64,000 nucleotides of DNA from J029 sp964482495 (GTDB lineage: Bacteria; Planctomycetota; UBA1135). Made by a program: the position numbers and the translations under genes. The stretch's first letter is position 1, and every line of letters starts with the position of its first letter. The notes below the pieces were generated by a model, which worked only from the letters and a program-made list of their open reading frames with translations, was not told the DNA's origin and searched no databases. The DNA lies in contig CAYZXS010000012.1 of the NCBI GenBank assembly GCA_964482495.1, positions 20,998 to 84,997 on the forward strand, read 5' to 3'. Shown piece by piece: positions 24,289 through 32,264 of the stretch.

Positions 24289-27200
24289 ATGCGGCGCGCT
24301 TCCGTTTGGATGTTCCTCATGCTCGTCTCCTGCGGCGGCGAGACCGACCAGGCCGAGTCGTTGTTCAACGGCCGCGACCTGACGGGCTGGAGCGGCGACA
24401 CGGGGCATTGGAGCGTCGAGGACGGCTGCCTGGTCGGGCGCAGCACGGCGGAGGCTCCCCTGGAACGCTCGATCTACTTGTTCAGCGAGGTCGAGGCGGC
24501 GGACTTCGTGCTCGACTTCGAGTACCGGATCGACGGCGGCAATTCTGGCCTGCAGTACCGCAGCGATCGGCTGGCGGACGGCGAGGTGGCGGGCTATCAG
24601 GCGGACATCGAGGATGGGGAGAGCTACACCGGCATCCTCTATGAGAGCGGCGGCCGGGCGATCGTGGCGCAGCGGGGCGAGCGGCTGCGGATCACCGCTG
24701 ACGGCCGGCGAGCGAGCGGAGAGGCCCTGGGGGACCCTGCGGAGCTGATGGCGGCGGTGCGGCGGGACGGCTGGAACCGCTACCGGGTGGTGGCGCAGGG
24801 GCCGCGGCTGGTGCACGAGGTCAACGGCGTGCGCATGGTCGACGTGCTCGACGAGGAGGAGGGCGCGCGGCGCGGGGCCGGCGTCTTCGCGCTGCAGCTG
24901 CACCAGGGACCGCCGATGGAGGTGCGCTTCCGCGGCTTAACGCTGCGGCGGCTGGCGCCGGGCGAGCGGGCGCTGGAGGACGACTTCCCGCGGATCGCGC
25001 CGCCGGCGCCGGCAGCGCGGCGGCCGGAGTGGATCTGGAGCGCCGACGGCGCCGCGGATGACCAGCGGCGGTGGTTCCTGCTGCGCTTCGAGCTGGAGCA
25101 GGCGGCGTCCGTGGCGGGCGGAGAGTTCAGCTGCGACAACGCCTTCACCCTGTTCCTGGACGGGGTCGAGCTGGCGCGCGGGGACGACTGGGCCGCGCCG
25201 CGGGCGGTCGCGGCGGGCGCCGGCGGCGCGATCGACGCCGGGCTGCACACGCTGGCGGTCGCCGCCTGGAACGAGGGCGGTCCGGCCGGGCTGATCGGCG
25301 GTCTGGAGTTGGAGCTGGCGGACGGTACGCGGCGGACGCTGGTCAGCGACGGCGACTGGCGTGCCAGCGCCGCCGAACCGATGGCCTGGCCGGCCATGGA
25401 CGGCGATGGCGGCGCCCTCGGGGCGGCGCCTTGGGCGGCCGTGGACAGCTTCGGGCCGGCGGGCGCCCACTCCGGCCCTTGGGGCGCGGTGATGGCGCCG
25501 CGCGAAGCCACACCGGTCGACAGCTTCGTGCTGCCCGACGGCTTCGAGGCCGAGCTGGTCCACACCGCGACCGCCGCCGAGGGTTCCTGGGCGGCGATGA
25601 CCTTCGGCCCCGCGGGCGAGATCTACGTCTCCCCCGAGCGCGGCCAGCTGCTGCGCTTCCGCTTCCCGGACGGGCACGACGCGGCGCCCGTGGCGGAGGC
25701 CCTCGACACTCCCGCGCACTCGGCCCAGGGCCTGCTCCACGCGCACGGTGCCCTCTACGCCAACGTCGCCGGCGGCGACGGCGCGGACGGCGACGGCGGC
25801 CTGCACCGGCTGCGCGACGCGGACGGCGACGGCGTCTTCGAGGAGCACGCGCTGCTCGCGAAGTACGGCCCGCCGAGCGAGCACGGCGCCCACGGCATCG
25901 TGCTCGGGCCGGACGACATGCTCTACGTCGTCAACGGCAACCACACCAGCCTGCCGGAGGGCGTGGCGCCGAACTCGCCCTACCGCCACTGGGCCGAGGA
26001 CGTGCTGCTGCCGCGGCTGTGGGACCCGCGCGGCCACGCGGTCGGTGTGATGGCGCCGGGCGGCGTCGTGTTGCGCACTGACCTCGACGGCGAGCGCTGG
26101 GAGCTGATCGCAGGCGGCTTGCGCAACGCCTACGACCTGGCCTTCGCGCCGGACGGCGAGCTGTTCACCTACGACGCCGACATGGAGTGGGACATCGGCG
26201 CGCCCTGGTACCGCGCGCCGCGGGTGGTGCACGTGGTGCCGGGCGGCGAGACCGGCTGGCGCTCGGGCAGCGCCAAGTGGCCGGACGAGTACCCGGACGC
26301 CGACCCGCCGGTGGTCGAGACCGGGCCGTCCTCGCCGGTGGGCGTGGTCTTCGGCACCACCGGCGGCGGCTTCCCGGACCCGTGGCGCGGGGCGCTGTTC
26401 CTCGGCGACTGGGCCTACGGACGAATCCTGGCGGTCACGCTCCGGCCGGGGGGGGCGACCTACCGCGGCGAGACGCGTGAGTTCCTGCGCGGCAAGCCGC
26501 TCAACATCACCGACCTGGAGTTCGGGCCGGACGGGGCCATGTGGTTCGTGACCGGCGGTCGCGGCACGCAGAGCGGTCTCTACCGCGTCCGCTGGACAGG
26601 GCCGGCGCCGGAGGCGGCCGGAGCGGCCGAGGTCCCGCCGGGGGTGCTCCTCCGCCGCCGGCTAGAAGCGCCGGACGCGCCGTTGGACCTCCTGGTCCAA
26701 CACCTGGGCGACGCCGACCCGGCGATCCGGAGGGCCGCGCGGCGGGCGCTCGAGCGCCGGTATTCGCTCGACGCGGCGCTGGCCACCCTGACCGCGAGCG
26801 AACCTCGGGCTTCCGCGGAGGTGCTCCTGGTCGAGGCGCGGGCCATTTCCACGGGCTCCGTGCAGGCGACCCGCCAGCAGATCCTGGCCCAGGACTTCGC
26901 CGCCGCCGACCCGGCCACGCGCTGGCTGCTGCTACGGACCGCCATGCTGCTCCGCACCCGCGACCCGCGCTTCGCCGGCGACGACGGTACCCCCGGCGGA
27001 AGCGAGCGGATCGAGGCGGACCCCGAGATGGCCGCCTCTTTCGGCGCCGCCTTCCCCACCGGCGACGCCGCCCTCGACCGCGAGCTGGCGCGGATGCTGG
27101 TGGCCGTGGAAGCGCCCGGCTTGGCGCCGCGCCTGCTCGAGCGGCTGTTCGCCGCCGAGTACCAGGAGGAGCAGCTCCACTACGCCACCCTGCTGCGCCT

Positions 27201-27753
27201 GGTCGAGGCCGGCTGGACGCCCGCCGACCGCCTGCGCTACTTCCGCTGGCTGCGCGAGGCCCGCGGCCTGCCGGGCGGCCTGAGCCTGGCCGGTTTCCTC
27301 GGCGCCATCGAGGTCGACGCCCTCGCCCGCGTGCCCGAGGACCAGGCCGAGGCCCTGCTCGCCAAGCTGCCGCCGCCGGCCAGCCAGGCTTACACGCCGC
27401 CCGCCGTGCCGCGGCCCTTCGTGCGCCAATGGACCCTCGAAGACGCCCTCGGCGCCCTCGACGCCGACGGCCGGCCCGGCGACCCGGCGCGCGGCGCCGC
27501 CCTCTTCCGCGAACTCAGCTGCGTCCAGTGCCACCGCTTCGGCGCCGACGGCGGCAGCCTCGGCCCCGACCTCGGCGCCGTCGCCAACCGATTCAGCCGC
27601 CGCGACATCCTCGAGGCGATCATCGACCCGACGAAGGCCGTGTCCGACCAGTTCCCGCTGGTGCCGATGCCGCCGGCGCTGCTCGACACCGTCGACGCCG
27701 CAGGCGTGCGCGACCTGATGCGCTTCCTGGATTCCGGGCCGGCGGCGCGCTGA
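24289..27753 (+). CDS. multidomain lipoprotein: DUF1080, sorbosone-dehydrogenase-like propeller, HEAT, c-type haem
   Basis: This 1154-residue protein is typical of planctomycete/verrucomicrobial carbohydrate oxidation systems. The lipobox is LMLVSC. Residues ~22-225 form a DUF1080 (3-keto-disaccharide hydrolase, concanavalin-like) domain, starting SLFNGRDLTGWSG. A beta-sandwich follows (~245-365), then a six-bladed quinoprotein-type propeller from FVLPDGFEAELV (~410) to ~770 with DLEFGPDGAMWFVTGGRG. HEAT-type helices occupy ~795-1040. The C-terminus carries one haem-binding motif, CVQCH, in FRELSCVQCHRFGADGGSLGPDL. The haem domain looks shortened: DPTKAVSDQF runs straight into PLVPMPPALLDT, where relatives have a longer insert. 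It may cleave 3-keto-glycosides and pass electrons from sugar oxidation. The ATG is supported by a TATGCT box. Confidence 0.9.
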   Translation: MRRASVWMFLMLVSCGGETDQAESLFNGRDLTGWSGDTGHWSVEDGCLVGRSTAEAPLERSIYLFSEVEAADFVLDFEYRIDGGNSGLQYRSDRLADGEVAGYQADIEDGESYTGILYESGGRAIVAQRGERLRITADGRRASGEALGDPAELMAAVRRDGWNRYRVVAQGPRLVHEVNGVRMVDVLDEEEGARRGAGVFALQLHQGPPMEVRFRGLTLRRLAPGERALEDDFPRIAPPAPAARRPEWIWSADGAADDQRRWFLLRFELEQAASVAGGEFSCDNAFTLFLDGVELARGDDWAAPRAVAAGAGGAIDAGLHTLAVAAWNEGGPAGLIGGLELELADGTRRTLVSDGDWRASAAEPMAWPAMDGDGGALGAAPWAAVDSFGPAGAHSGPWGAVMAPREATPVDSFVLPDGFEAELVHTATAAEGSWAAMTFGPAGEIYVSPERGQLLRFRFPDGHDAAPVAEALDTPAHSAQGLLHAHGALYANVAGGDGADGDGGLHRLRDADGDGVFEEHALLAKYGPPSEHGAHGIVLGPDDMLYVVNGNHTSLPEGVAPNSPYRHWAEDVLLPRLWDPRGHAVGVMAPGGVVLRTDLDGERWELIAGGLRNAYDLAFAPDGELFTYDADMEWDIGAPWYRAPRVVHVVPGGETGWRSGSAKWPDEYPDADPPVVETGPSSPVGVVFGTTGGGFPDPWRGALFLGDWAYGRILAVTLRPGGATYRGETREFLRGKPLNITDLEFGPDGAMWFVTGGRGTQSGLYRVRWTGPAPEAAGAAEVPPGVLLRRRLEAPDAPLDLLVQHLGDADPAIRRAARRALERRYSLDAALATLTASEPRASAEVLLVEARAISTGSVQATRQQILAQDFAAADPATRWLLLRTAMLLRTRDPRFAGDDGTPGGSERIEADPEMAASFGAAFPTGDAALDRELARMLVAVEAPGLAPRLLERLFAAEYQEEQLHYATLLRLVEAGWTPADRLRYFRWLREARGLPGGLSLAGFLGAIEVDALARVPEDQAEALLAKLPPPASQAYTPPAVPRPFVRQWTLEDALGALDADGRPGDPARGAALFRELSCVQCHRFGADGGSLGPDLGAVANRFSRRDILEAIIDPTKAVSDQFPLVPMPPALLDTVDAAGVRDLMRFLDSGPAAR

Positions 27754-27775
27754 GCAGGGCAGGGCAGGGTGGCGC

Positions 27776-27976
27776 TCAGGAAGCCTTGCGGGCGATGTCC
27801 ACCGCGGTGATCGCGTGCACGATCTTGCAGTTCGTGCAGCGGAGCACGGTCAGGCCGGTCGAGGAGGTGGGGTCGCAGCGCAGCCGGAATTCCAGAGCCA
27901 TCTTCTTGCAGCTCGGGCAGGGCTGCTGCACGGCGCGGCGTGCTTGCTCGTAGATCTCGGTGTTGCGGTCCTTCAT
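27776..27976 (-). CDS. small zinc-ribbon protein
   Basis: This 66-residue protein has two CxxC knuckles, CPSC (~20-23) and CTNC (~47-50), separated by ~24 residues, which form a zinc ribbon. It starts at ATG 27976 behind a perfect AGGAGG Shine-Dalgarno, an unusual strength for this window. The N-terminus is helical (MKDRNTEIYEQARRAVQQ) and there is no export signal. It could be a nucleic-acid- or protein-binding accessory factor. The gene is convergent with the DUF1080 lipoprotein gene and divergent from a sulfatase. No family name is certain. Confidence 0.8.
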   Translation of the reverse strand: MKDRNTEIYEQARRAVQQPCPSCKKMALEFRLRCDPTSSTGLTVLRCTNCKIVHAITAVDIARKAS

Positions 27977-28098
27977 GTCAGCCTCCTGATGGAACTACGC
28001 CGCGCCGGGGGATTCGAGCGGGGGAATCCGGCGCGGCCGTCCATGTGCGAAGAACCCCGATTCGGTTACCGGGTTCCAGCGCTGTTCCCACCGAGCCG

Positions 28099-29415
28099 AT
28101 GCCGACCCTCCTCCCCCTCTTGCTCCTGCCGCTCGCCCAGTCACCCACGGTTCAAGCCCTGCCCGGGCGCGACCCCGCGCCGCCGGCGCCGCGGCGGCCG
28201 AACATCCTGGTCGTCACCGCCGACGACTTCGGCGTCGACATGGTCAGCGCCTACGGCGAGGCCTACTCCTCGCCCTGCACCCCGACCCTCGACGCGCTGG
28301 CCGCCGAAGGCCTGCTGTTCCGCAACGCCTGGGCCAGCCCGGTCTGCTCGCCGACCCGCGCCACCTTGATGACCGGGCGCTACGGCTTCCGCACCGGCAT
28401 CGGCTCCGTGATCCAGAACGAGGACGGTCTGGCCACCTCCGAGACGGCGCTGCCGGAGCTCCTGACCGGTTACGCCACCGCCGCCGTCGGCAAGTGGCAC
28501 CTGTCGGGGAGGCTCGGCGACACCCACCCGAACGACAGCGGCTTCCAGCACTTCAGCGGCTCGGTAGGCGGCGCGGTCGGCGACTACTGGAGCTGGCCGC
28601 ACACCCAGGACGGGGTCACGACCACCTCGACGCAGTACCTCACCACCGCGGAGGCCGACGACGCCATCACCGCCATCGGCGCGCTGCCGGAGCCGTGGTT
28701 CCTGTACCTGAACTTCCACGCCCCGCACTCCCCCTACCACGCGCCGCCGGCGGCGCTGTGCGCGGCCAGCGGCTGCCCGGGCTCGAACTGCAGCAGCCCG
28801 CCCGCCAACGCCACCGACCGGCAGCTGGCGCGGTACATGGTCGAGACCATGGACAGCGAGCTCGGCCGGGTGCTGGACTTCCTCGAGCTGGTCGACCCGG
28901 AGGCCTTCGTCATCTTCCTCGGCGACAACGGCACCGCCCGCGGCGTCTCGCGCCCGCCCTTCCTCGGCTCTCCGGGCAAGGGCTCGGTGCACGAGACCGG
29001 CATCAACGTGCCGCTGATCGTGGCCGGCCCCGGCGTCGCCCGCGGCGAGTGCCAGGCGCTGGTGTCCTCGGTCGACGTCTTCGCCACGGTCGCCGAGCTC
29101 GCGGGCGTGCCGAGCGGCGCCGAGGACTCGGTCTCCTTCGCCTCCTGCCTGCGCACCCCGGCGCTGTCGCCGCGCGGCACGGTCTACAGCGAGACCTTCC
29201 AGCCCAACCACGGCGCGCTGCCCTTCGCCAGCCACGACCGGGCGATCCGCGACGAGCGCTACAAGCTGGTCCGCAGCACCGGCGCCGCCGATGCCTTCTA
29301 CGACCTGCTGGCTGACCCGACCGAATCCGTCGACCTCTACCCGAACCTCAACGCACAGGAGCAGGCGGCCTACCAGGCGCTGGCGGCGGAGCTGCTGGCT
29401 CTCGGAGTGGGCTGA
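28099..29415 (+). CDS. exported sulfatase (formylglycine, Cys type)
   Basis: This 438-residue sulfatase hydrolyses a sulfate ester outside the cytoplasm. A short signal peptide (MPTLLPLLLLPLAQSPTVQA) precedes NILVVTADDFGVDM, whose paired Asp bind calcium. The maturation motif is SPVCSPTRATLMTGRYGFRTG, with Cys83 to be converted to formylglycine. Also visible are AAVGKWHLSG, FLYLNFHAPHSPYH, FVIFLGDNGT and GKGSVHETGINVPLIV. No formylglycine-generating enzyme or anaerobic maturase lies nearby. ATG 28099 was chosen to give the signal peptide. The last 68 bp overlap the convergent serine-hydrolase gene. The substrate, probably a sulfated polysaccharide in a marine or similar setting, cannot be specified. 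Confidence 0.92.
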   Translation: MPTLLPLLLLPLAQSPTVQALPGRDPAPPAPRRPNILVVTADDFGVDMVSAYGEAYSSPCTPTLDALAAEGLLFRNAWASPVCSPTRATLMTGRYGFRTGIGSVIQNEDGLATSETALPELLTGYATAAVGKWHLSGRLGDTHPNDSGFQHFSGSVGGAVGDYWSWPHTQDGVTTTSTQYLTTAEADDAITAIGALPEPWFLYLNFHAPHSPYHAPPAALCAASGCPGSNCSSPPANATDRQLARYMVETMDSELGRVLDFLELVDPEAFVIFLGDNGTARGVSRPPFLGSPGKGSVHETGINVPLIVAGPGVARGECQALVSSVDVFATVAELAGVPSGAEDSVSFASCLRTPALSPRGTVYSETFQPNHGALPFASHDRAIRDERYKLVRSTGAADAFYDLLADPTESVDLYPNLNAQEQAAYQALAAELLALGVG

Positions 29416-30577
29416 GCGCCCGCGGCAGCATCAGCTCGAGCACCACCCGCGTCGCCTGGCCCCGCGACTGGGTGAAGTAGAGGACCACCAGCTCGCGCCC
29501 GGGCCAGACCCAGGAGTAGGTGCCGTCCGAGCCGCTGTGGCCGAAGGCGACGACCTGGTCGGCGGGGCCCTCGAGCGGCACGTAGAGCTGCATCATCTGG
29601 CCGTAGCGGACCCGGGTGCCGGGCAGACCGTTGGAGTACTCCGGCATGTCGGAGACCGGGGTCAGGACGCGCGCCACGGCGGCTTTGGAGAGGATCCGCT
29701 CGCCCTCCCAGACGCCGCCGGCGGCCAGCATCGACAGGAAGCGGGCGTAGTCCTGCGGGGTGCTGTACCAGGTGGTGCCCGAGCCGAGCACGAAGGGGGC
29801 CAGCGGCGGGTCCCCGGGCTTCCAGTAGGGCCTCCAGCCCTGGGCGGTCATGCGGTACTGGGTGGCGAGCCGCGAGTGGCGGGCTCGCGCGGCGCCGGTC
29901 ATGGCGAAGCTGTCGGCCATGCCCAGCGGCTCGAAGAGACGCGCGCGCACGAAGTCCGCGAGCGGCTGGCCGGAGGCGGCGGCGACCACCGCGCCGAGCA
30001 CGTCGGCGCCGGGGTCGGAGTAGCGGAAGGCGGCGCCAGGAGCCCCTTCGCTGGGGCCGTGGCCGGCCCAGTGGTCGGCGACCGCGCGCAGGCTGCCGTA
30101 ATCCTCGGGCCGGCCAGGAGGGTTGCCGTCGGGCAGGCCGCTGCGGTGGGTCAGCAGGTGGGCGACGGTGATCTCGGCGGCATCGCCCTCGCCGAAGCTC
30201 GGCAGGTGCTTCGCCACCGGGTCGTCGAGCGCCAGGCGGCCCTCGTCGATCAGGATCTGGGCCGCGGCGCCGACCAGCGGCTTGGTCATCGAGCGGATGT
30301 TGAAGACGGTGCCGGGCGCCATCCGCCGCTCGGCCTCGCGGTCGGCCCAGCCGGCGGTCCGGTGCAGCAGGCTGCGGCCGTTTCGGATCACCAGAAGCTC
30401 GGCGCCGACGACCTTGTCGGCGAAGGCCAGGCGCTCGACCAGTTCGGCGAGCTCCTCGAGCCCCTCCCAGGAGAGGCCGTGGTCCTCGGGGGCGGCGGCG
30501 GGGAAGGGGTCGGCCGGCTCCTGTGCGGCAGCGGAGAGGGGCGCCAACAGGCCAAGCGCGAGGGAGACGACGCTCAT
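29348..30577 (-). CDS. exported serine hydrolase (beta-lactamase class C / DD-peptidase family)
   Basis: This 409-residue protein has a signal peptide (MSVVSLALGLLAPLSAAAQ) and the three active-site motifs of the S12/class C family: SMTK (SxxK nucleophile) in FNIRSMTKPLVGAA, YSD (YxN equivalent) in FRYSDPGADVLG, and HSG (KTG equivalent) in AFGHSGSDGTYSWVWPG. Such proteins include esterases, D-aminopeptidases and carboxypeptidases; a true beta-lactamase role is not implied. The Pro/Ala-rich C-terminal 20 residues lie antisense to the end of the sulfatase gene and may be non-essential. A TAGGCT box lies 11 nt before the ATG. It is divergent from a subtilase gene. Confidence 0.9.
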   Translation of the reverse strand: MSVVSLALGLLAPLSAAAQEPADPFPAAAPEDHGLSWEGLEELAELVERLAFADKVVGAELLVIRNGRSLLHRTAGWADREAERRMAPGTVFNIRSMTKPLVGAAAQILIDEGRLALDDPVAKHLPSFGEGDAAEITVAHLLTHRSGLPDGNPPGRPEDYGSLRAVADHWAGHGPSEGAPGAAFRYSDPGADVLGAVVAAASGQPLADFVRARLFEPLGMADSFAMTGAARARHSRLATQYRMTAQGWRPYWKPGDPPLAPFVLGSGTTWYSTPQDYARFLSMLAAGGVWEGERILSKAAVARVLTPVSDMPEYSNGLPGTRVRYGQMMQLYVPLEGPADQVVAFGHSGSDGTYSWVWPGRELVVLYFTQSRGQATRVVLELMLPRALSPLREPAAPPPAPGRPPAPVR

Positions 30578-30692
30578 GATCGGAACCGAGCCTACGCGCG
30601 GAGAGCCCGAATCCGGGTCAGGTTCCGCGAATCTCGGCCCAGTATCACCATCGGACCGCCGGATCGAGCCGCACGGCCGCCGCCTCCTCGGC

Positions 30693-30698
30693 TAGGCT
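30693..30698 (+). promoter_or_regulatory. -10 box (TAGGCT) for leaderless subtilase gene
   Basis: TAGGCT ends 6 nt before the ATG at 30705, followed by GGACCC, the same six bases as at 43729-43734. No Shine-Dalgarno is present. Confidence 0.5.
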
Positions 30699-30704
30699 GG
30701 ACCC

Positions 30705-32195
30705 ATGCTGTCCCCCATCCTTCTCCCCCTCCTCGCAGCCGCTGCGCAATCCCCCGAGCCGCAGCCGCTGTTCGTGAACGAACCCGGCCGTCATGAGCTC
30801 TCCGGGCGCATGATCGCCCGCCCGGTCCAGGACGACCCGGCCGCCCGCGCCGCAGCCCGCGCCGAGGTCGAGTCCTGGCTGCTGCACGAGTACCCCGAGG
30901 TCGACGAGCTGATCCTCCAAGTCCCCGCCGGCCTGGACGAGAACGCCTTCGCCGCCCAGCTGCTCGCCAGCGGCGACTGGGAGTACGTCCACCCCGACTG
31001 GATCTGCTACCCGCTGGGCAACCCGAACGACCCGAACTTCGGCAACCAGTGGCACCACGTGAACATGGACTCGGCCCAGGCCTGGGACCTGATCACCGCC
31101 GCGCCGGGCCGCATCGCCGCCTACACCGACACCGGCGTCGACCTGAACCACCCCGACCTCGCCGCCAGCCTCGTCCCCGGCTACAACGCGGTCGAGAACC
31201 TGGCGCAGGCCGCCGGCGGCACGATGCAGGACATCAACGGCCACGGCACCCTGGTCGCCGGCTGCATCGGCGCCATCGGCAACAACGGCATCGGCGTCGC
31301 CGGCGCCTGCTGGGACATCAGCCTGATGCCGATCCGGGTCTCCAACGATCCGGGCGGCGGCGCCTACCTGTCCGACCTGACCGAGGGCGCGCGCTGGGCC
31401 ATCGAGAACGGCTCCAAGACCGTCAGCACCTCCTATACCGGCGTGCAGGACCCGTCGATCCAGACCACCGGCGCCTACATCCGCTCGCTGGACGGCCTGT
31501 ACTTCTACGCCGCCGACAACTACGGCAGCAACCACAGCAGCTTCGACTGGGCCGACGTGGTCATCGTCGGCGCCACCGACCAGGGCGACAACCTGGCCTG
31601 GTTCTCGAGCTACGGCCTGGCGGTCGACATGGTCGCCCCGGGCGTCGACATCTGGTCGACCACCCTCGGCCACGGCTACGGGGGCGCCAGCGGCACCTCC
31701 TTCGCCACCCCGCTCGCCAACGGCGTCGCCTCGCTGGCCTGGGCCGCGAACCCCTACCTCAGCTCCTACGAGATGGAGGACGCCCTCTACCGCGGCTGCG
31801 ACGACCTCGGCGCTCCGGGCAACGACAGCACCTTCGGCTGGGGCCGCGCCAACCTCAACCTGACGGTGCGCGCCGCGCTCGAGGGGAACATGGTCCTGAT
31901 CGTGCCGACGCTGACCGGCGGCTCCAACGCCACCTTCTACGTCAACGCCGGCCCGCCCAACACGACCATCTTCCTGGCCTACTCCCTGGCCGGTGAGGGG
32001 CTCTACGACATCCCGGCGCTGAACGCGGTGCTCGGCATCGCCTCGCCGGTGGAGGCCGCCCACGGCGCCTCGAACGGCATCGGCCGCGTCAACTTCACCC
32101 GCAACATCCCCAGCGGCGGCTCCGGCCTGACTGTCTGGTTCCAGGCCGTGGCCCAGGGCGCGACCTCGAACATCGAGATGACGACGATCCTGTAG
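30705..32195 (+). CDS. secreted subtilisin-like serine protease (S8)
   Basis: This 496-residue exported protease has a signal peptide (MLSPILLPLLAAAAQS) and an N-terminal prodomain-like region (~25-105). The peptidase domain follows with the catalytic Asp in AYTDTGVDLNHPDL, His in INGHGTLVAGCIG and Ser in GASGTSFATPLANGVASL. The oxyanion-hole region reads YFYAADNYGSNHS, where the usual AAGN is AADN, so fine catalytic behaviour may differ. A ~90-residue C-terminal beta domain (VLIVPTLTGGSNATFYVNAG...) resembles a module used by secreted proteins of this group. The ATG is supported by a TAGGCT box 6 nt upstream. A strong hairpin follows the stop. Confidence 0.92.
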   Translation: MLSPILLPLLAAAAQSPEPQPLFVNEPGRHELSGRMIARPVQDDPAARAAARAEVESWLLHEYPEVDELILQVPAGLDENAFAAQLLASGDWEYVHPDWICYPLGNPNDPNFGNQWHHVNMDSAQAWDLITAAPGRIAAYTDTGVDLNHPDLAASLVPGYNAVENLAQAAGGTMQDINGHGTLVAGCIGAIGNNGIGVAGACWDISLMPIRVSNDPGGGAYLSDLTEGARWAIENGSKTVSTSYTGVQDPSIQTTGAYIRSLDGLYFYAADNYGSNHSSFDWADVVIVGATDQGDNLAWFSSYGLAVDMVAPGVDIWSTTLGHGYGGASGTSFATPLANGVASLAWAANPYLSSYEMEDALYRGCDDLGAPGNDSTFGWGRANLNLTVRAALEGNMVLIVPTLTGGSNATFYVNAGPPNTTIFLAYSLAGEGLYDIPALNAVLGIASPVEAAHGASNGIGRVNFTRNIPSGGSGLTVWFQAVAQGATSNIEMTTIL

Positions 32196-32212
32196 CTCCC
32201 CCCGAGCCGCGC

Positions 32213-32246
32213 GAAGCCGCGTCCACCCGAGGGTGGGCGCGGCTTC
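32213..32246. terminator. strong hairpin between convergent genes
   Basis: Positions 32213-32228 and 32231-32246 form a 16-bp stem (GAAGCCGCG... / ...CGCGGCTTC, one G-U pair) with a 2-nt loop. It lies between the convergent subtilase and molybdenum hydroxylase stop codons and probably terminates both transcripts. A U tract is absent. Confidence 0.65.
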
Positions 32247-32264
32247 CGTCGCTCTCCGGGCGAA

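Noticed and set aside
24041..24382. Possible small gene in the gap before the DUF1080 lipoprotein
   Set aside because: Its translation runs through the palindromes into another gene's frame and has no recognisable fold or start signal.
25071..26081. Long alternative frames inside the DUF1080/propeller gene (and similar ones in most genes)
   Set aside because: Arg/Pro/Gly/Ala-rich shadows caused by high GC3; the chosen frames carry domain motifs.
29348..30577. Serine hydrolase as an antibiotic-resistance beta-lactamase
   Set aside because: Motifs (SMTK, YSD, HSG) are those of the wide S12 esterase/peptidase family; HSG in place of KTG gives no support for beta-lactam hydrolysis.
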